Below are positions 16,201-24,268 of a stretch of DNA of 46,388 nt, in pieces. Positions within the stretch are counted from its first letter, which is position 1; every line of letters begins with the position of its first letter. Source of the DNA: Methanobrevibacter sp. (GTDB taxonomy: Archaea > Methanobacteriota > Methanobacteria > Methanobacteriales > Methanobacteriaceae); contig JAFRFD010000160.1 in the NCBI GenBank assembly GCA_017434525.1, positions 1-46,388 of the forward strand, in the 5' to 3' direction. The translations under genes were made by a program, and so were the position numbers. Below the pieces are notes generated by a model. It searched no databases. It was not told where the DNA came from and saw only the letters and a program-made list of their open reading frames with translations.

Positions 16201-17229
16201 ATGGATTTAAAAAAGATCATATTAATTTTAAGCATTATCGTATTCTTTTCATCAATAATCGCTGTTAGTGCAGATGACACGCAGTACGATATTTTTGATA
16301 TACAGAAAATTCTAGAAGATAATGATGCAACAGACATGACAGGATGTTGCTCAGTAGTTTTACAGGAAAACGGAAACAACAGTATTATCTCCTTTAGAAG
16401 AGATGCCGGAAATGCCGCTGACATATATATTGAAAAGGTAAACTGGCATGGAAAGGAAGCACTCAAACAGTATAAGACAAGCGCCGGATATTTCTGTCAG
16501 GTAATCGTTACAAATGACGGATGGGTAATCGGTTACGGTGGAATCGATGACGGTCCGGATAATGAAAGAATTGAAGAGATAACAGGTAACATGATTAATA
16601 AAACCGGCAAAATCTCCAATTCAACATTACAGGAAATCCAATCAATCAAGGCAGCTTACGGATTAGGACATTTCGTAATCAAGGACCCTGACGGAGATTA
16701 CGGAATTGCAACTGCAGACACATATTTCACAGGAAAACTAAAACCTGGCCAATACGTTTCCCTGCCGAACAAGATTGGTTTCATGAGAACCGGAAACCTC
16801 AACCTGAATACCTCAGATAAGATTGGGGCAATGGTTAACCTGGCAATTTCAGATGGATTCGGTCTTACAAGAAGGGACGTTACCACATTCGATTTCCAGG
16901 TCGTCAACGAAACCGCCAACGTGACCAAGGCATATGTTTCAAACGATGACGGATCAATGTTTGGAATGAGCACAGCAGGATTATGTGACAATGTCAATTT
17001 CACAGGAAAAGTCATCAAGGCTGAAGACATTCCAATAGCTCCTAAATACAAGGAAATGGGAAATGTGACATTTGAGCGAAACGATACGTCAACACAAGGC
17101 GGATTCATGGATACAATCTACTATATGGTCATATATTCCATAATATTGATTGTCATTGCAGTCATTGCATTCTTCGCATATCATACCATTGTGGTGCTGA
17201 GATATAGAAGAAGATACAGAAGACGATGA
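16201..17229 (+). CDS. Membrane-anchored surface protein with GCCS motif (paralogue)
   Basis: A 342-residue paralogue of the protein at 14237. It has a signal peptide (residues 1-25, ending AVSADD), an extracellular domain, a C-terminal membrane helix (about 303-330) and an Arg-rich tail (RYRRRYRRR). Shared segments include TGCCSVV, the SFRRDAG motif, NWHGKEALKQYKTSAGYFCQVIVTNDGWVIGYGG and an IPIAPKYKEMGNVTFE stretch before the anchor. Fixed Cys, Arg, Asp, Trp and His positions suggest an enzyme active site rather than a plain adhesin; an Ntn-hydrolase-like fold is a guess. GAGG lies before the ATG. A hairpin terminator follows. Confidence 0.7.
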   Translation: MDLKKIILILSIIVFFSSIIAVSADDTQYDIFDIQKILEDNDATDMTGCCSVVLQENGNNSIISFRRDAGNAADIYIEKVNWHGKEALKQYKTSAGYFCQVIVTNDGWVIGYGGIDDGPDNERIEEITGNMINKTGKISNSTLQEIQSIKAAYGLGHFVIKDPDGDYGIATADTYFTGKLKPGQYVSLPNKIGFMRTGNLNLNTSDKIGAMVNLAISDGFGLTRRDVTTFDFQVVNETANVTKAYVSNDDGSMFGMSTAGLCDNVNFTGKVIKAEDIPIAPKYKEMGNVTFERNDTSTQGGFMDTIYYMVIYSIILIVIAVIAFFAYHTIVVLRYRRRYRRR

Positions 17230-17236
17230 AAACATA

Positions 17237-17276
17237 TTCACTGGCTTTAATGCCGGTGAAAAAATTCTTTTTTTTT
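17237..17276 (+). terminator. Hairpin and T-tract terminator
   Basis: TTCACTGGC and GCCGGTGAA pair with one internal mismatch around a 6-base loop (17237-17260), followed by a run of nine T ending at the stop codon of the convergent mntP gene. It ends the GCCS-protein transcript. Confidence 0.7.
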
Positions 17277-17826
17277 ACAATCCCAACAATATTTTAATTC
17301 CAATTAAAATAAGGATAACACCACCAAGTATCTGGAACTTGTCACCCACATAATTGCCTAATTTTTTACCTATGAATATTCCGGCTACGCTGAATGCAAA
17401 CGCAACCACACCTATTATGAATGATGATATCAGGATTGGATCCTTGATGAGTGCAATTGTTATTCCAACGGCAAATGCGTCAATGCTTGTTGCTATTGCA
17501 AGCAATGTAACTTCCTTGAATGAAAAATAGTCGTTTATTTCCTCATCATCACTGCTTAGGCTTTCACGTATCATGTTCAATCCGATTGCCAAAAGAAGGA
17601 CAAACCCTACAATCGGAGCAAGTGATGCGACGATTGATGCAATCACATTTCCGCAGAAGTATCCCAAAATCGGCATCAGGGCCTGAAAGCCACCGAAAAA
17701 CAATCCATAGTATATGATTTGTGAGCCGGTCAAATCCTTCTGGGTAAAACCCTTCGTCATTGATACGCTGAATGCGTCCATGGCAAGAGCGACTGCAATT
17801 AAAAAGGTTGATAAAAAACTAAACAT
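17275..17826 (-). CDS. mntP: Manganese efflux pump MntP
   Basis: A 183-residue, six-helix membrane protein that exports Mn2+. Seen: the two paired family signatures with acidic metal-path residues, ALAMDAFSVSM near residue 17 and ATSIDAFAVGI near residue 116, and a pseudo-symmetric arrangement of two three-helix halves with a hydrophilic loop (SSDDEEINDYF) between them. Length is typical. A TATA box (ATTATATATA on the minus strand, about 17849-17858) is 28 bp from the ATG, so the message is probably leaderless. That leaves no room for the Mn riboswitch used in bacteria, so control must be by a DNA-binding regulator. Confidence 0.92.
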   Translation of the reverse strand: MFSFLSTFLIAVALAMDAFSVSMTKGFTQKDLTGSQIIYYGLFFGGFQALMPILGYFCGNVIASIVASLAPIVGFVLLLAIGLNMIRESLSSDDEEINDYFSFKEVTLLAIATSIDAFAVGITIALIKDPILISSFIIGVVAFAFSVAGIFIGKKLGNYVGDKFQILGGVILILIGIKILLGL

Positions 17827-17897
17827 TGACTAATCATTTGTAAAACTAAATATATATAATTATTTAAATTGATGTTATTCAATAACCCCTTAATTAA

Positions 17898-17976
17898 TCG
17901 AATGTTTAATTAGAAAAATCGGATATTTTCGAATATATTCAAATCAATTGTTGTTTTTGGTGAAAAATAATCGAAT
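17898..17976. promoter_or_regulatory. Three helically phased TCGAAT sites upstream of the purine permease
   Basis: TCGAAT occurs at 17898, 17929 and 17971, all in the same orientation and flanked by A/T. The spacings of 31 and 42 bp equal about three and four turns of B-DNA, which places all sites on one face of the helix. They lie in the divergent mntP/permease spacer. Seen: the motifs and spacing. Inferred: cooperative regulator binding. Confidence 0.45.
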
Positions 17977-18031
17977 ACTTTATTACTTAATAACGATTTA
18001 AATAATAATATATAGGAAAATGAGGTATTAT

Positions 18032-19369
18032 ATGTTAAATAAATTTTTTAAGTTAGATGAAAATAAAACTGACTTTAAAACTGAAATCCTGGCAGGTATA
18101 ACCACATTCCTTGCAATGTCCTATATTTTAGGAGTAAACCCTGGAATGTTATCTGAAACAGGAATGTCACTCGAAGGAGTATTTATAGCAACCGCCATTG
18201 CCTCAGGTATCGCATGTATTATCATGGGACTCCTATCCAATTATCCGGTTGGTCTTGCTCCTGGTATGGGATTGAACGCATTATTTACCTATACTATCGT
18301 TCTTGGTATGGGTCTTTCTTGGCAAGCAGCACTCGCTGCAGTATTTTTATCAAGCGTATTGTTCTTAATAATCACTTTAGTGGGATTAAGGGAAGCTATC
18401 TTAAATGCAATTCCTCAAGACTTGAAACTGGCTATCGGTGCCGGTATCGGGTTCTTCTTGGCATTTTTAGGTTTAGCGAATGCTGGAATTGTAATTGCCA
18501 GTCCATCAACTCTTGTTACATTAGGTAACCTTGCTTCACCACCAGTATTGCTTGCATTGATTGGTATCGTAATCACTTTGGCGTTATACGTACGTGAGAT
18601 TCCGGCAGCAGTATTTTTAGGATTGCTCGCTACTGCAATCATTGGAGTCATCTTTACTTTAGTTGGATTCACAGCTCCTGATGCAATCATGCCTGCTATT
18701 CCAAAAACATGGGTTTCCTTTAATTTGGACTTCAGCGTATTTGGAGGATTCATGTCCGGATTCACTGAACTGTTTAAGAACATTCCAAGCTTAATTATGA
18801 TCTTGTTCTCATTATTATTCGTTACCTTCTTTGATACTACAGGAACCCTGATTCCACTTGCAAAAGAATGTGGATACGTTAAAGATGACGGAACTACCGA
18901 AGGAATCAACAACGCATTTATCAGTGATGCATTAGGTGGAATTGTCGGTGCAATATTCGGTTCAAGTACCGTAACCGCTTATGTTGAAAGTGCAACAGGT
19001 ATTGGTCTTGGTGGAAGAACAGGTGTTACAGCTATCGTTACTGGAATATTATTCATCCTTTCAGTATTCCTGGCTCCTACTGTTTTATCATTGTTCACCT
19101 CATCCGTTACCGCTGCTGCATTGGTAACTGTCGGTATTTTGATGTTTGTTCAAATTAGAGACATCGAATGGGACAACCTTGCAATCGTTGCTGCAGTATT
19201 CATGACAATCATCATGATGGTTTTATCATATTCAATATCATTAGGTATTGCATTTGGTTTCATCACATACTCAATTGTAGCTATTGCAACCGGAAAATAC
19301 AAAGACTTATCTCCATTGGTATGGGTATTGTTCATTGTATTTTTAATTTACTTGTTCTTCGGATTATAG
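18032..19369 (+). CDS. AzgA/PbuG-type purine (guanine/hypoxanthine) permease
   Basis: A 445-residue NCS2/AzgA-family transporter with about 12-14 membrane helices that imports hypoxanthine, guanine or adenine with protons. Seen: the opening LNKFFKLDENKTDFKTEILAGITTFLAMSYI, the NPxxL segment, the LAPGMGLNALFTY helix, the signature TFFDTTGTLIPLAKE, and GSSTVTAYVESATGI, which line the substrate site. The frame opens four codons earlier, but ATG at 18032 has GAGGT at correct spacing and gives the family's standard N-terminus. A monocistronic gene ended by a hairpin terminator. No purine riboswitch is visible upstream. Confidence 0.92.
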   Translation: MLNKFFKLDENKTDFKTEILAGITTFLAMSYILGVNPGMLSETGMSLEGVFIATAIASGIACIIMGLLSNYPVGLAPGMGLNALFTYTIVLGMGLSWQAALAAVFLSSVLFLIITLVGLREAILNAIPQDLKLAIGAGIGFFLAFLGLANAGIVIASPSTLVTLGNLASPPVLLALIGIVITLALYVREIPAAVFLGLLATAIIGVIFTLVGFTAPDAIMPAIPKTWVSFNLDFSVFGGFMSGFTELFKNIPSLIMILFSLLFVTFFDTTGTLIPLAKECGYVKDDGTTEGINNAFISDALGGIVGAIFGSSTVTAYVESATGIGLGGRTGVTAIVTGILFILSVFLAPTVLSLFTSSVTAAALVTVGILMFVQIRDIEWDNLAIVAAVFMTIIMMVLSYSISLGIAFGFITYSIVAIATGKYKDLSPLVWVLFIVFLIYLFFGL

Positions 19370-19400
19370 AGGTCTTTCCTCTATTTCCAACTATTTTTTT
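19366..19400 (+). terminator. Hairpin and T-tract terminator
   Basis: ATAGAGG and CCTCTAT form a perfect 7-bp stem around five bases (19366-19384), followed by a run of seven T. The stem begins within the stop codon of the purine permease gene. Confidence 0.75.
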
Positions 19401-19444
19401 AATTCAAAAACTTTTTTATATGGTCTTTTAACATATTAATAATC

Positions 19445-20485
19445 ATGAAAGACTTGTTTGATTATTGCCAGTTTGGAGAATTTAAGCTTAACAGCCGTGT
19501 TGTGAGAACAGGATTATGGGAATCCGAAAGGGAAAAGACCGGAAACTACACTCCCGAGATATATGACAGATATGAAAACATCGCAGCCAGCGGTGTCGGA
19601 TTGATAATAACAGAACTTTTCTCACTTTATCCTAAGGATGCCTTCAGCAAGTATTCGAATACCGTAAACTATGCCCGTTTTATACGTGAGGCACAGGATT
19701 TGACAAATCTTGTCCACGATTATGGAGTACCGATATTTGCACAGCTGGGCTTTGTGCAGTACCACAAAAAGGCCGAACAGAACGTACGCATCGAGGACAT
19801 TACCATTGACGACATCAGAAAGATTCAAACCGATTTCATCATTGCAGCCCAAAAATTCGACTATGCAGGCTTTGACGGCATTCAGATAGCTCTTGGAAAC
19901 TATTATTTTTTAACCAGATTCATTAATCCATATTTCAACAAAAGGGATGACAAGTATGGCGGAAACACTTTCAACCGTCTGCGTATCGTTTTAGAGATAA
20001 TCAAGGTCATCAAACAGACAACAGATCTCCACATCAACTGCCGATTGAATGCATTTGACATTCAAAAGGGTGGAATGACACTGGATGAAACTGTTGAAAT
20101 CGCCAAACTGCTTGAAAAGCATGGTGCCGATTCGCTTCAAATCACACGTCCACGTTCACCGCAGTACTTTTCACGTGAAAACTATGAAAAGAAGATTTTG
20201 GCAAGCGCCTGCAATGACATAATAGACAATGTTGACATTCCCGTAATCATGGGAGGGGGAATCAAGACCCAAAGGCAGGCAAACAACGTGTTGAACAAGA
20301 CAAAGGTTGATTTCATTTCAATGCAAAGACCTTTCGTTGCAGACCCGAGCTTTCTTATTGATTGGCAGTTTGAAGGGGATGGCGAGGTAAAATGCAAGAC
20401 ATGCAACAATTGCTACTGGAAAAAGACCTCAACATGTTTCATATATCCTAAGGCGACATTGAATGTTGACTATTCCTCTGAATAG
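19445..20485 (+). CDS. Old Yellow Enzyme-family NADH:flavin oxidoreductase
   Basis: A 346-residue FMN TIM-barrel enzyme related to 2,4-dienoyl-CoA reductase. Seen: N-terminal KLNSRVVRTGLWES, FAQLGF in the substrate strand, the FDGIQIALGNYYFLTRFINPYFNKRDDKYGG segment with the family's active-site region, and VIMGGGI for the FMN phosphate. The C-terminus has CKTCNNC followed by a fourth Cys nine residues later, the 4Fe-4S pattern of the iron-sulfur subgroup. The protein ends there, without the second FAD/NADPH domain of full-length 2,4-dienoyl-CoA reductases, so electrons must come from a partner such as a ferredoxin or flavodoxin. The substrate is probably an enone or enoate. Confidence 0.85.
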   Translation: MKDLFDYCQFGEFKLNSRVVRTGLWESEREKTGNYTPEIYDRYENIAASGVGLIITELFSLYPKDAFSKYSNTVNYARFIREAQDLTNLVHDYGVPIFAQLGFVQYHKKAEQNVRIEDITIDDIRKIQTDFIIAAQKFDYAGFDGIQIALGNYYFLTRFINPYFNKRDDKYGGNTFNRLRIVLEIIKVIKQTTDLHINCRLNAFDIQKGGMTLDETVEIAKLLEKHGADSLQITRPRSPQYFSRENYEKKILASACNDIIDNVDIPVIMGGGIKTQRQANNVLNKTKVDFISMQRPFVADPSFLIDWQFEGDGEVKCKTCNNCYWKKTSTCFIYPKATLNVDYSSE

Positions 20486-20913
20486 CTTCTGAACTTCTCC
20501 AAAAAGTGGTTGAGTTCCTCTTCAATCTGAAACAGGCTGACGATTGGCTTGTAGGTCACAAGGGAGTTTAGGGCTATCAGGAATGGAATGGCCTCTCCCA
20601 CGGTCAGGTTTTTGAACTCCAAATCCTGGTATGTTATCTTGAAGTTTCCGTTTACGTGCTCGTCAATCCTTACACCGGACGGGATGAAACTTATCTCTTC
20701 TTTTTCTATCAACTCTTCTAGAACCTTTGTTCCTTCCAGTATATCCTTGAATTCTATCTTTTCCCTATCCAGTAAAGGCTCTATAAAATCAAAGGTGATG
20801 TCATAGTGGTATTTTGAATAGTCCTGCCTGAAATAGCTGTCTACCATGAGATAGTTGATGTAAAGTTCATGGTTTATTATCGAATAGCGTTTGTTGTTGA
20901 GGACAAATTCCAT
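20470..20913 (-). CDS. Hypothetical protein (147 aa)
   Basis: An acidic, soluble protein with alternating strand and helix character and no recognised motif. The C-terminal third (ALNSLVTYKPIVSLFQIEEELNHFLEKF) looks helical. A TATA-like TTTTTTATAC on the minus strand about 28 bp before the ATG and the lack of a ribosome site suggest a leaderless message. It converges with the Old Yellow Enzyme gene and overlaps its end by 16 bp. Codon use matches the neighbours, so I take it as real. Confidence 0.6.
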   Translation of the reverse strand: MEFVLNNKRYSIINHELYINYLMVDSYFRQDYSKYHYDITFDFIEPLLDREKIEFKDILEGTKVLEELIEKEEISFIPSGVRIDEHVNGNFKITYQDLEFKNLTVGEAIPFLIALNSLVTYKPIVSLFQIEEELNHFLEKFRSYSEE

Positions 20914-20958
20914 GATAATATTTAGTTAAAAAAAGTATAAAAAAATAATCCCTAAGGA

Positions 20959-22356
20959 CTATTCTTTTTGTGGTGTGTATTTTCTGATTGAAATCTGTTT
21001 GAATTTTCTTATGAAGAACTTCGCCCAAAGGTATCCTAGTGTTCCTCCAACAAAACAACCCAAAACGACACCTGCATAGATTCCTGTCACTCCCCATCCG
21101 AACATGAAGCAGAATATGTATGCAAATACACTTTCAAGTATGAGTGATCTTGCCAATGTGATTATAAGGGAATATGTTCCCTTTCCGACTCCCTGAAACA
21201 TCATTGATGACATCATACCGTGCGGAATTGCAAGAACAAACAGTGTCAGTACGGACAATGCCGCTGCAATCTGCGGTGCAAGGGATGCGCTTGCTGAGGT
21301 GTATGCAAAAATTGTTGCGATTTGGTTTGAGAATACATACATTACAATTCCAAGTGCGATTGATATTGCAAATCCCACTTTTATTGAATAGGAATGTGCA
21401 GTCTTGAGGTTCTTGTAGTTGTGTGCACCATATGCCACTCCGGCAACTGTCAGGACTGCTGTTCCAAGTCCGAGCAATGGAATCATACACATCTGAACGA
21501 TTCTCATGGATGCGGTATATACAGCCACTGCCATTGTTCCTGCAGCCAATACCAGCATGGAGTTGATGATAATCGCCAATGCGGAAAACACTATGTTTTC
21601 AAGTGTTGAAGGAATGGCAACCTGGAGTGTGTCAATCATTATTCTTGAAGAGTATTTGAAGTTCTTAAGTGACAAATCAAGGTACATGTCCTTTTTGCCC
21701 CATATCCAATAGCTCATTACAACACATGATGCTATTGCTGATATGACTGTTGCCCATGCTGCTCCTGAAATTCCAAAGTTCAATATGTAGATGAATATTG
21801 GGTCGAGAATAATGTTCATGATTGCTGTAACTGCAATCGCTATTGTCGCACGCCTCATGTCCCCTTCGGACCTGAATATGGCTGAAGCCACACCGGAATA
21901 TACGAAGACAAACAGGAACCCGAATATGATGTAGCTGTAGTCCATTGCATATCCAATCGTTTCTCCCGCACCCATGAACTGAAGGATAGGCACCATGAAA
22001 GCTTCAATCAACACGGTAAATATTAGTGATACGATAAGTGAGAGAACGACACCGTGCAATGCCGCATTGTTTGCTCCCTTGTGGTCATTGGCACCGATAT
22101 TTCTTGCAATCAGTGAATTTGCACCGGCACCTATACCGTTTCCAAGTCCGATCAGCACCATAAAGAGAGGTGTGATGAATCCTATTGCCGCAAGGGCATC
22201 GGAACCGAGTCCAGCAACCCATATGCTGTCTGCAAGATTATAGAGCATGATTAGAAGCATTGAAAGCATCATTGGAATTGCCAATTTGATGATTGCCTTT
22301 TTCGGGTCTCCGGTAATCATTTCGATGTTTTTACTCTTTTCGCTAGCCATTGTCAA
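20959..22356 (-). CDS. MATE-family multidrug efflux transporter
   Basis: A 465-residue, 12-helix exporter of the MATE family (MepA/DinF branch) that expels cationic drugs or metabolites in exchange for Na+ or H+. Seen: the opening GDPKKAIIKLAIPMMLSMLLIMLYNLADSIWVAGLGSDALAAIG, a duplicated half beginning near residue 240 (LQVAIPSTLENIVF), and the usual inter-half loop. It is third in a flavodoxin-MarR-MATE operon, and its start overlaps the MarR stop by 14 bp. MarR regulators next to MATE pumps commonly control them in response to toxic ligands, so this is probably a substance-inducible efflux unit. Confidence 0.9.
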   Translation of the reverse strand: MTMASEKSKNIEMITGDPKKAIIKLAIPMMLSMLLIMLYNLADSIWVAGLGSDALAAIGFITPLFMVLIGLGNGIGAGANSLIARNIGANDHKGANNAALHGVVLSLIVSLIFTVLIEAFMVPILQFMGAGETIGYAMDYSYIIFGFLFVFVYSGVASAIFRSEGDMRRATIAIAVTAIMNIILDPIFIYILNFGISGAAWATVISAIASCVVMSYWIWGKKDMYLDLSLKNFKYSSRIMIDTLQVAIPSTLENIVFSALAIIINSMLVLAAGTMAVAVYTASMRIVQMCMIPLLGLGTAVLTVAGVAYGAHNYKNLKTAHSYSIKVGFAISIALGIVMYVFSNQIATIFAYTSASASLAPQIAAALSVLTLFVLAIPHGMMSSMMFQGVGKGTYSLIITLARSLILESVFAYIFCFMFGWGVTGIYAGVVLGCFVGGTLGYLWAKFFIRKFKQISIRKYTPQKE

Positions 22357-22819
22357 TATCCTCCTCGTTCAATTCCATTGTCTTTACTGCAATTTCCTTT
22401 AGTATCTGCTGAAGCAGTTCCTTTGTTATGTATCCCTCTTTCTTTATAACCTCATTTTCCCATCTATTGAGAACATCAATTGATTTGTTTAACGTTTCCT
22501 CACCTTTTTTTGTGAGTGAAAGCTTGTTTTGCCTTCTGTTGTTTTCATCGATTTGCCTTATGACAAATCCATTGTCTTCAAGCTTTTTGATGGACCTTGC
22601 AACGGCCCCCTTGTTGATATTGCATCTTTGAGCTATCTTTTCCTGGTTGATGTCTGACTGTTGGCGTATCTCAAAGAGCAGATGAAGCTGAGTTGTATTT
22701 ATTCCGAATTTCTTCATGTTGCTGTTGATATAGATCATGTATCCCTTTCCGATCATGTAGAGAAGCCTTCCGACCGGAATGGTTGTTGCGTCAAGGTCTT
22801 TTATCTCTTCAACTGACAT
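22343..22819 (-). CDS. MarR-family transcriptional regulator
   Basis: A 158-residue winged-helix repressor. The core covers residues 37-115: LHLLFEIRQQSDINQEKIAQRCNINKGAVARSIKKLEDNGFVIRQIDENNRRQNKLSLTKKGEETL, with the recognition helix INKGAVARSIKKLE and a basic wing (DENNRRQNK). It sits between the flavodoxin and MATE genes in one operon, 5 bp after the flavodoxin stop. The dyad at 23309-23345 upstream of the operon is the best candidate for its operator, giving autoregulation and control of the divergent PAP2 gene. Confidence 0.88.
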   Translation of the reverse strand: MSVEEIKDLDATTIPVGRLLYMIGKGYMIYINSNMKKFGINTTQLHLLFEIRQQSDINQEKIAQRCNINKGAVARSIKKLEDNGFVIRQIDENNRRQNKLSLTKKGEETLNKSIDVLNRWENEVIKKEGYITKELLQQILKEIAVKTMELNEEDIDNG

Positions 22820-22824
22820 GGTAT

Positions 22825-23280
22825 CTATCCTATGAATTTGGACAGTTTTTCTTCAAACTCATCCTTCTTGACTTCCTTGGTGGTCAGTCCAAGTGTGGCG
22901 GAAGGTTTTATTGAATAGCTTTCCATCTCTGCAAATGCCTTTTCAAACTCGCTGCTCATTGCGGTGAGGAAGAATTTAACTTCCCTGAACTTTCCCTCGT
23001 TTTTGTTGAGATATGAAATCAGAGGTGTTGCAGCCTTTCCTGCCCATACCGGACATCCCAAATATACGACGTCATAGTCGGCAGGGTCATGCTTCATCTC
23101 ACCTATGTCTATTATCTTTTCTGAAAGTGAGTGTTTTCCCGCTTTTGCAAAACCAATCTTTCCGTTATAGTTAACTTCTGAGATGATCTCTTCGATATCG
23201 CCATCTGTTTTGTCAGCTATGATTTCACCAACATGTTTTGTAATGCCTGTTCTTGAATAATATACAACTAATGAATTCAT
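22825..23280 (-). CDS. Flavodoxin-family protein
   Basis: A 151-residue short-chain flavodoxin-like electron carrier that binds FMN. Seen: the phosphate-binding loop YYSRTGITKHV at residues 7-17, the aromatic loop YLGCPVWAGKAATPL near residue 75, and a C-terminal helix. It is the first gene of the operon with MarR and MATE. The pairing of a flavodoxin with a drug exporter suggests protection against redox-active compounds, in which the flavodoxin reduces or detoxifies the compound (inference). The WAG motif is more typical of flavodoxin-like quinone or enzyme partners than of classical flavodoxin. Confidence 0.82.
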   Translation of the reverse strand: MNSLVVYYSRTGITKHVGEIIADKTDGDIEEIISEVNYNGKIGFAKAGKHSLSEKIIDIGEMKHDPADYDVVYLGCPVWAGKAATPLISYLNKNEGKFREVKFFLTAMSSEFEKAFAEMESYSIKPSATLGLTTKEVKKDEFEEKLSKFIG

Positions 23281-23308
23281 AACATACTATTAAACATTCA
23301 TCATATAT

Positions 23309-23345
23309 AAATGTTGCATTGACAACTATTGCATCTGCAACATTT
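23309..23345. promoter_or_regulatory. MarR operator candidate in the divergent spacer
   Basis: AAATGTTGCA (23309-23318) and TGCAACATTT (23336-23345) are perfect 10-bp complements. Inside them the unit TTGCATnnnCAACTA recurs with a 15-bp period (starts 23314 and 23329). The dyad lies between the start of the flavodoxin-MarR-MATE operon and the divergent PAP2 gene, so it could control both. Confidence 0.65.
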
Positions 23346-23389
23346 TTCTGCAAAATCTTTATTATATTATAGTCCATAAATATATTCTC

Positions 23390-24268
23390 ATGGACAAGAC
23401 AAGACTGGCAGACAAGATATCAACAATAACAAATCCTCCGATAATTACAATTCCACTCTTTTTGATAATATGTGTGGTTTTGTCCTTTGAAAACGGAGCC
23501 TTCGATTTCAATAAATTCATAGTCCTTGAGATGATTTCACTTGTATTTGCATCAATCCTTCCGATGGCAATCATAGTGTTTTGGGCAAAAAAGCTAAACA
23601 CGGACAAGGACATCTCCAACAGACAGGACCGTTTCATTCCACTTGTCATAGGAATAGTCTCCTATTTCATCGGGGTTCTGGTGTCACTTGCCTTGCATGC
23701 AGACAACTTCTTGACATTGCTTTTACTGTGCTATGCCGTAAACACCGGCGTTGTCCTTTTGATTACAGTCAAATGGAAAATAAGCGTTCACACCACAGGA
23801 TTGAGCGGACCGGTTGCTGCATTGATATTGCTTTTGGGACCAATCGGAGCCGTTTTTGGAATACTTTATCCTATAGTCATATGGTCCAGGGTTCTTTTAA
23901 AAAAGCATACCCTATCCCAGGCAATATGTGGCGGCGTTCAGGGATTCTTTTTGACAGTCCTTGAAATGTATCTCTACATGTACATCTTCAATATGCCTAT
24001 CGACGACATGATTTCACTTGAAATGTCCATTCTGTATATACTGGCAATCATAATCGTCCCAATAATTCTTGGAATCCTCAGCTATTCCAGCATCACAAAT
24101 AAAAAAACAGTATTCTATGTGTCTGCAGCAATTGTTCTGGTCATCTTTTTAATGTTCATGCCTTTGGATGTTACAATGATATATGTCATTATTTTAGTGA
24201 CATCAATTCTTGTAAGCTATTTTGCAGGCCCTGATTTTGTCTGGTTCAATGTCCTGAAATCATCATAG
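23390..24268 (+). CDS. PAP2-superfamily membrane phosphatase-like protein
   Basis: A 292-residue protein with about eight membrane helices. The PAP2 active-site pattern is present in diverged form: basic segment one (KKLNTDKDISNRQDRFIP, residues 67-84), motif two SVHTTG with H134, and motif three S166-R167-x5-H173 followed by Q instead of the usual D. PAP2 enzymes remove phosphate from isoprenoid or lipid pyrophosphates or recycle lipid carriers in the membrane. Next to glycosyltransferase genes, a role in recycling polyprenyl pyrophosphate is reasonable (inference). Its 3' end overlaps the convergent glycosyltransferase gene by 52 bp. Confidence 0.7.
   Translation: MDKTRLADKISTITNPPIITIPLFLIICVVLSFENGAFDFNKFIVLEMISLVFASILPMAIIVFWAKKLNTDKDISNRQDRFIPLVIGIVSYFIGVLVSLALHADNFLTLLLLCYAVNTGVVLLITVKWKISVHTTGLSGPVAALILLLGPIGAVFGILYPIVIWSRVLLKKHTLSQAICGGVQGFFLTVLEMYLYMYIFNMPIDDMISLEMSILYILAIIIVPIILGILSYSSITNKKTVFYVSAAIVLVIFLMFMPLDVTMIYVIILVTSILVSYFAGPDFVWFNVLKSS

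Noticed and set aside
17827..18031. Possible purine or manganese riboswitch upstream of the permease or mntP
   Set aside because: No conserved riboswitch core is seen, and the mntP TATA box leaves no leader.
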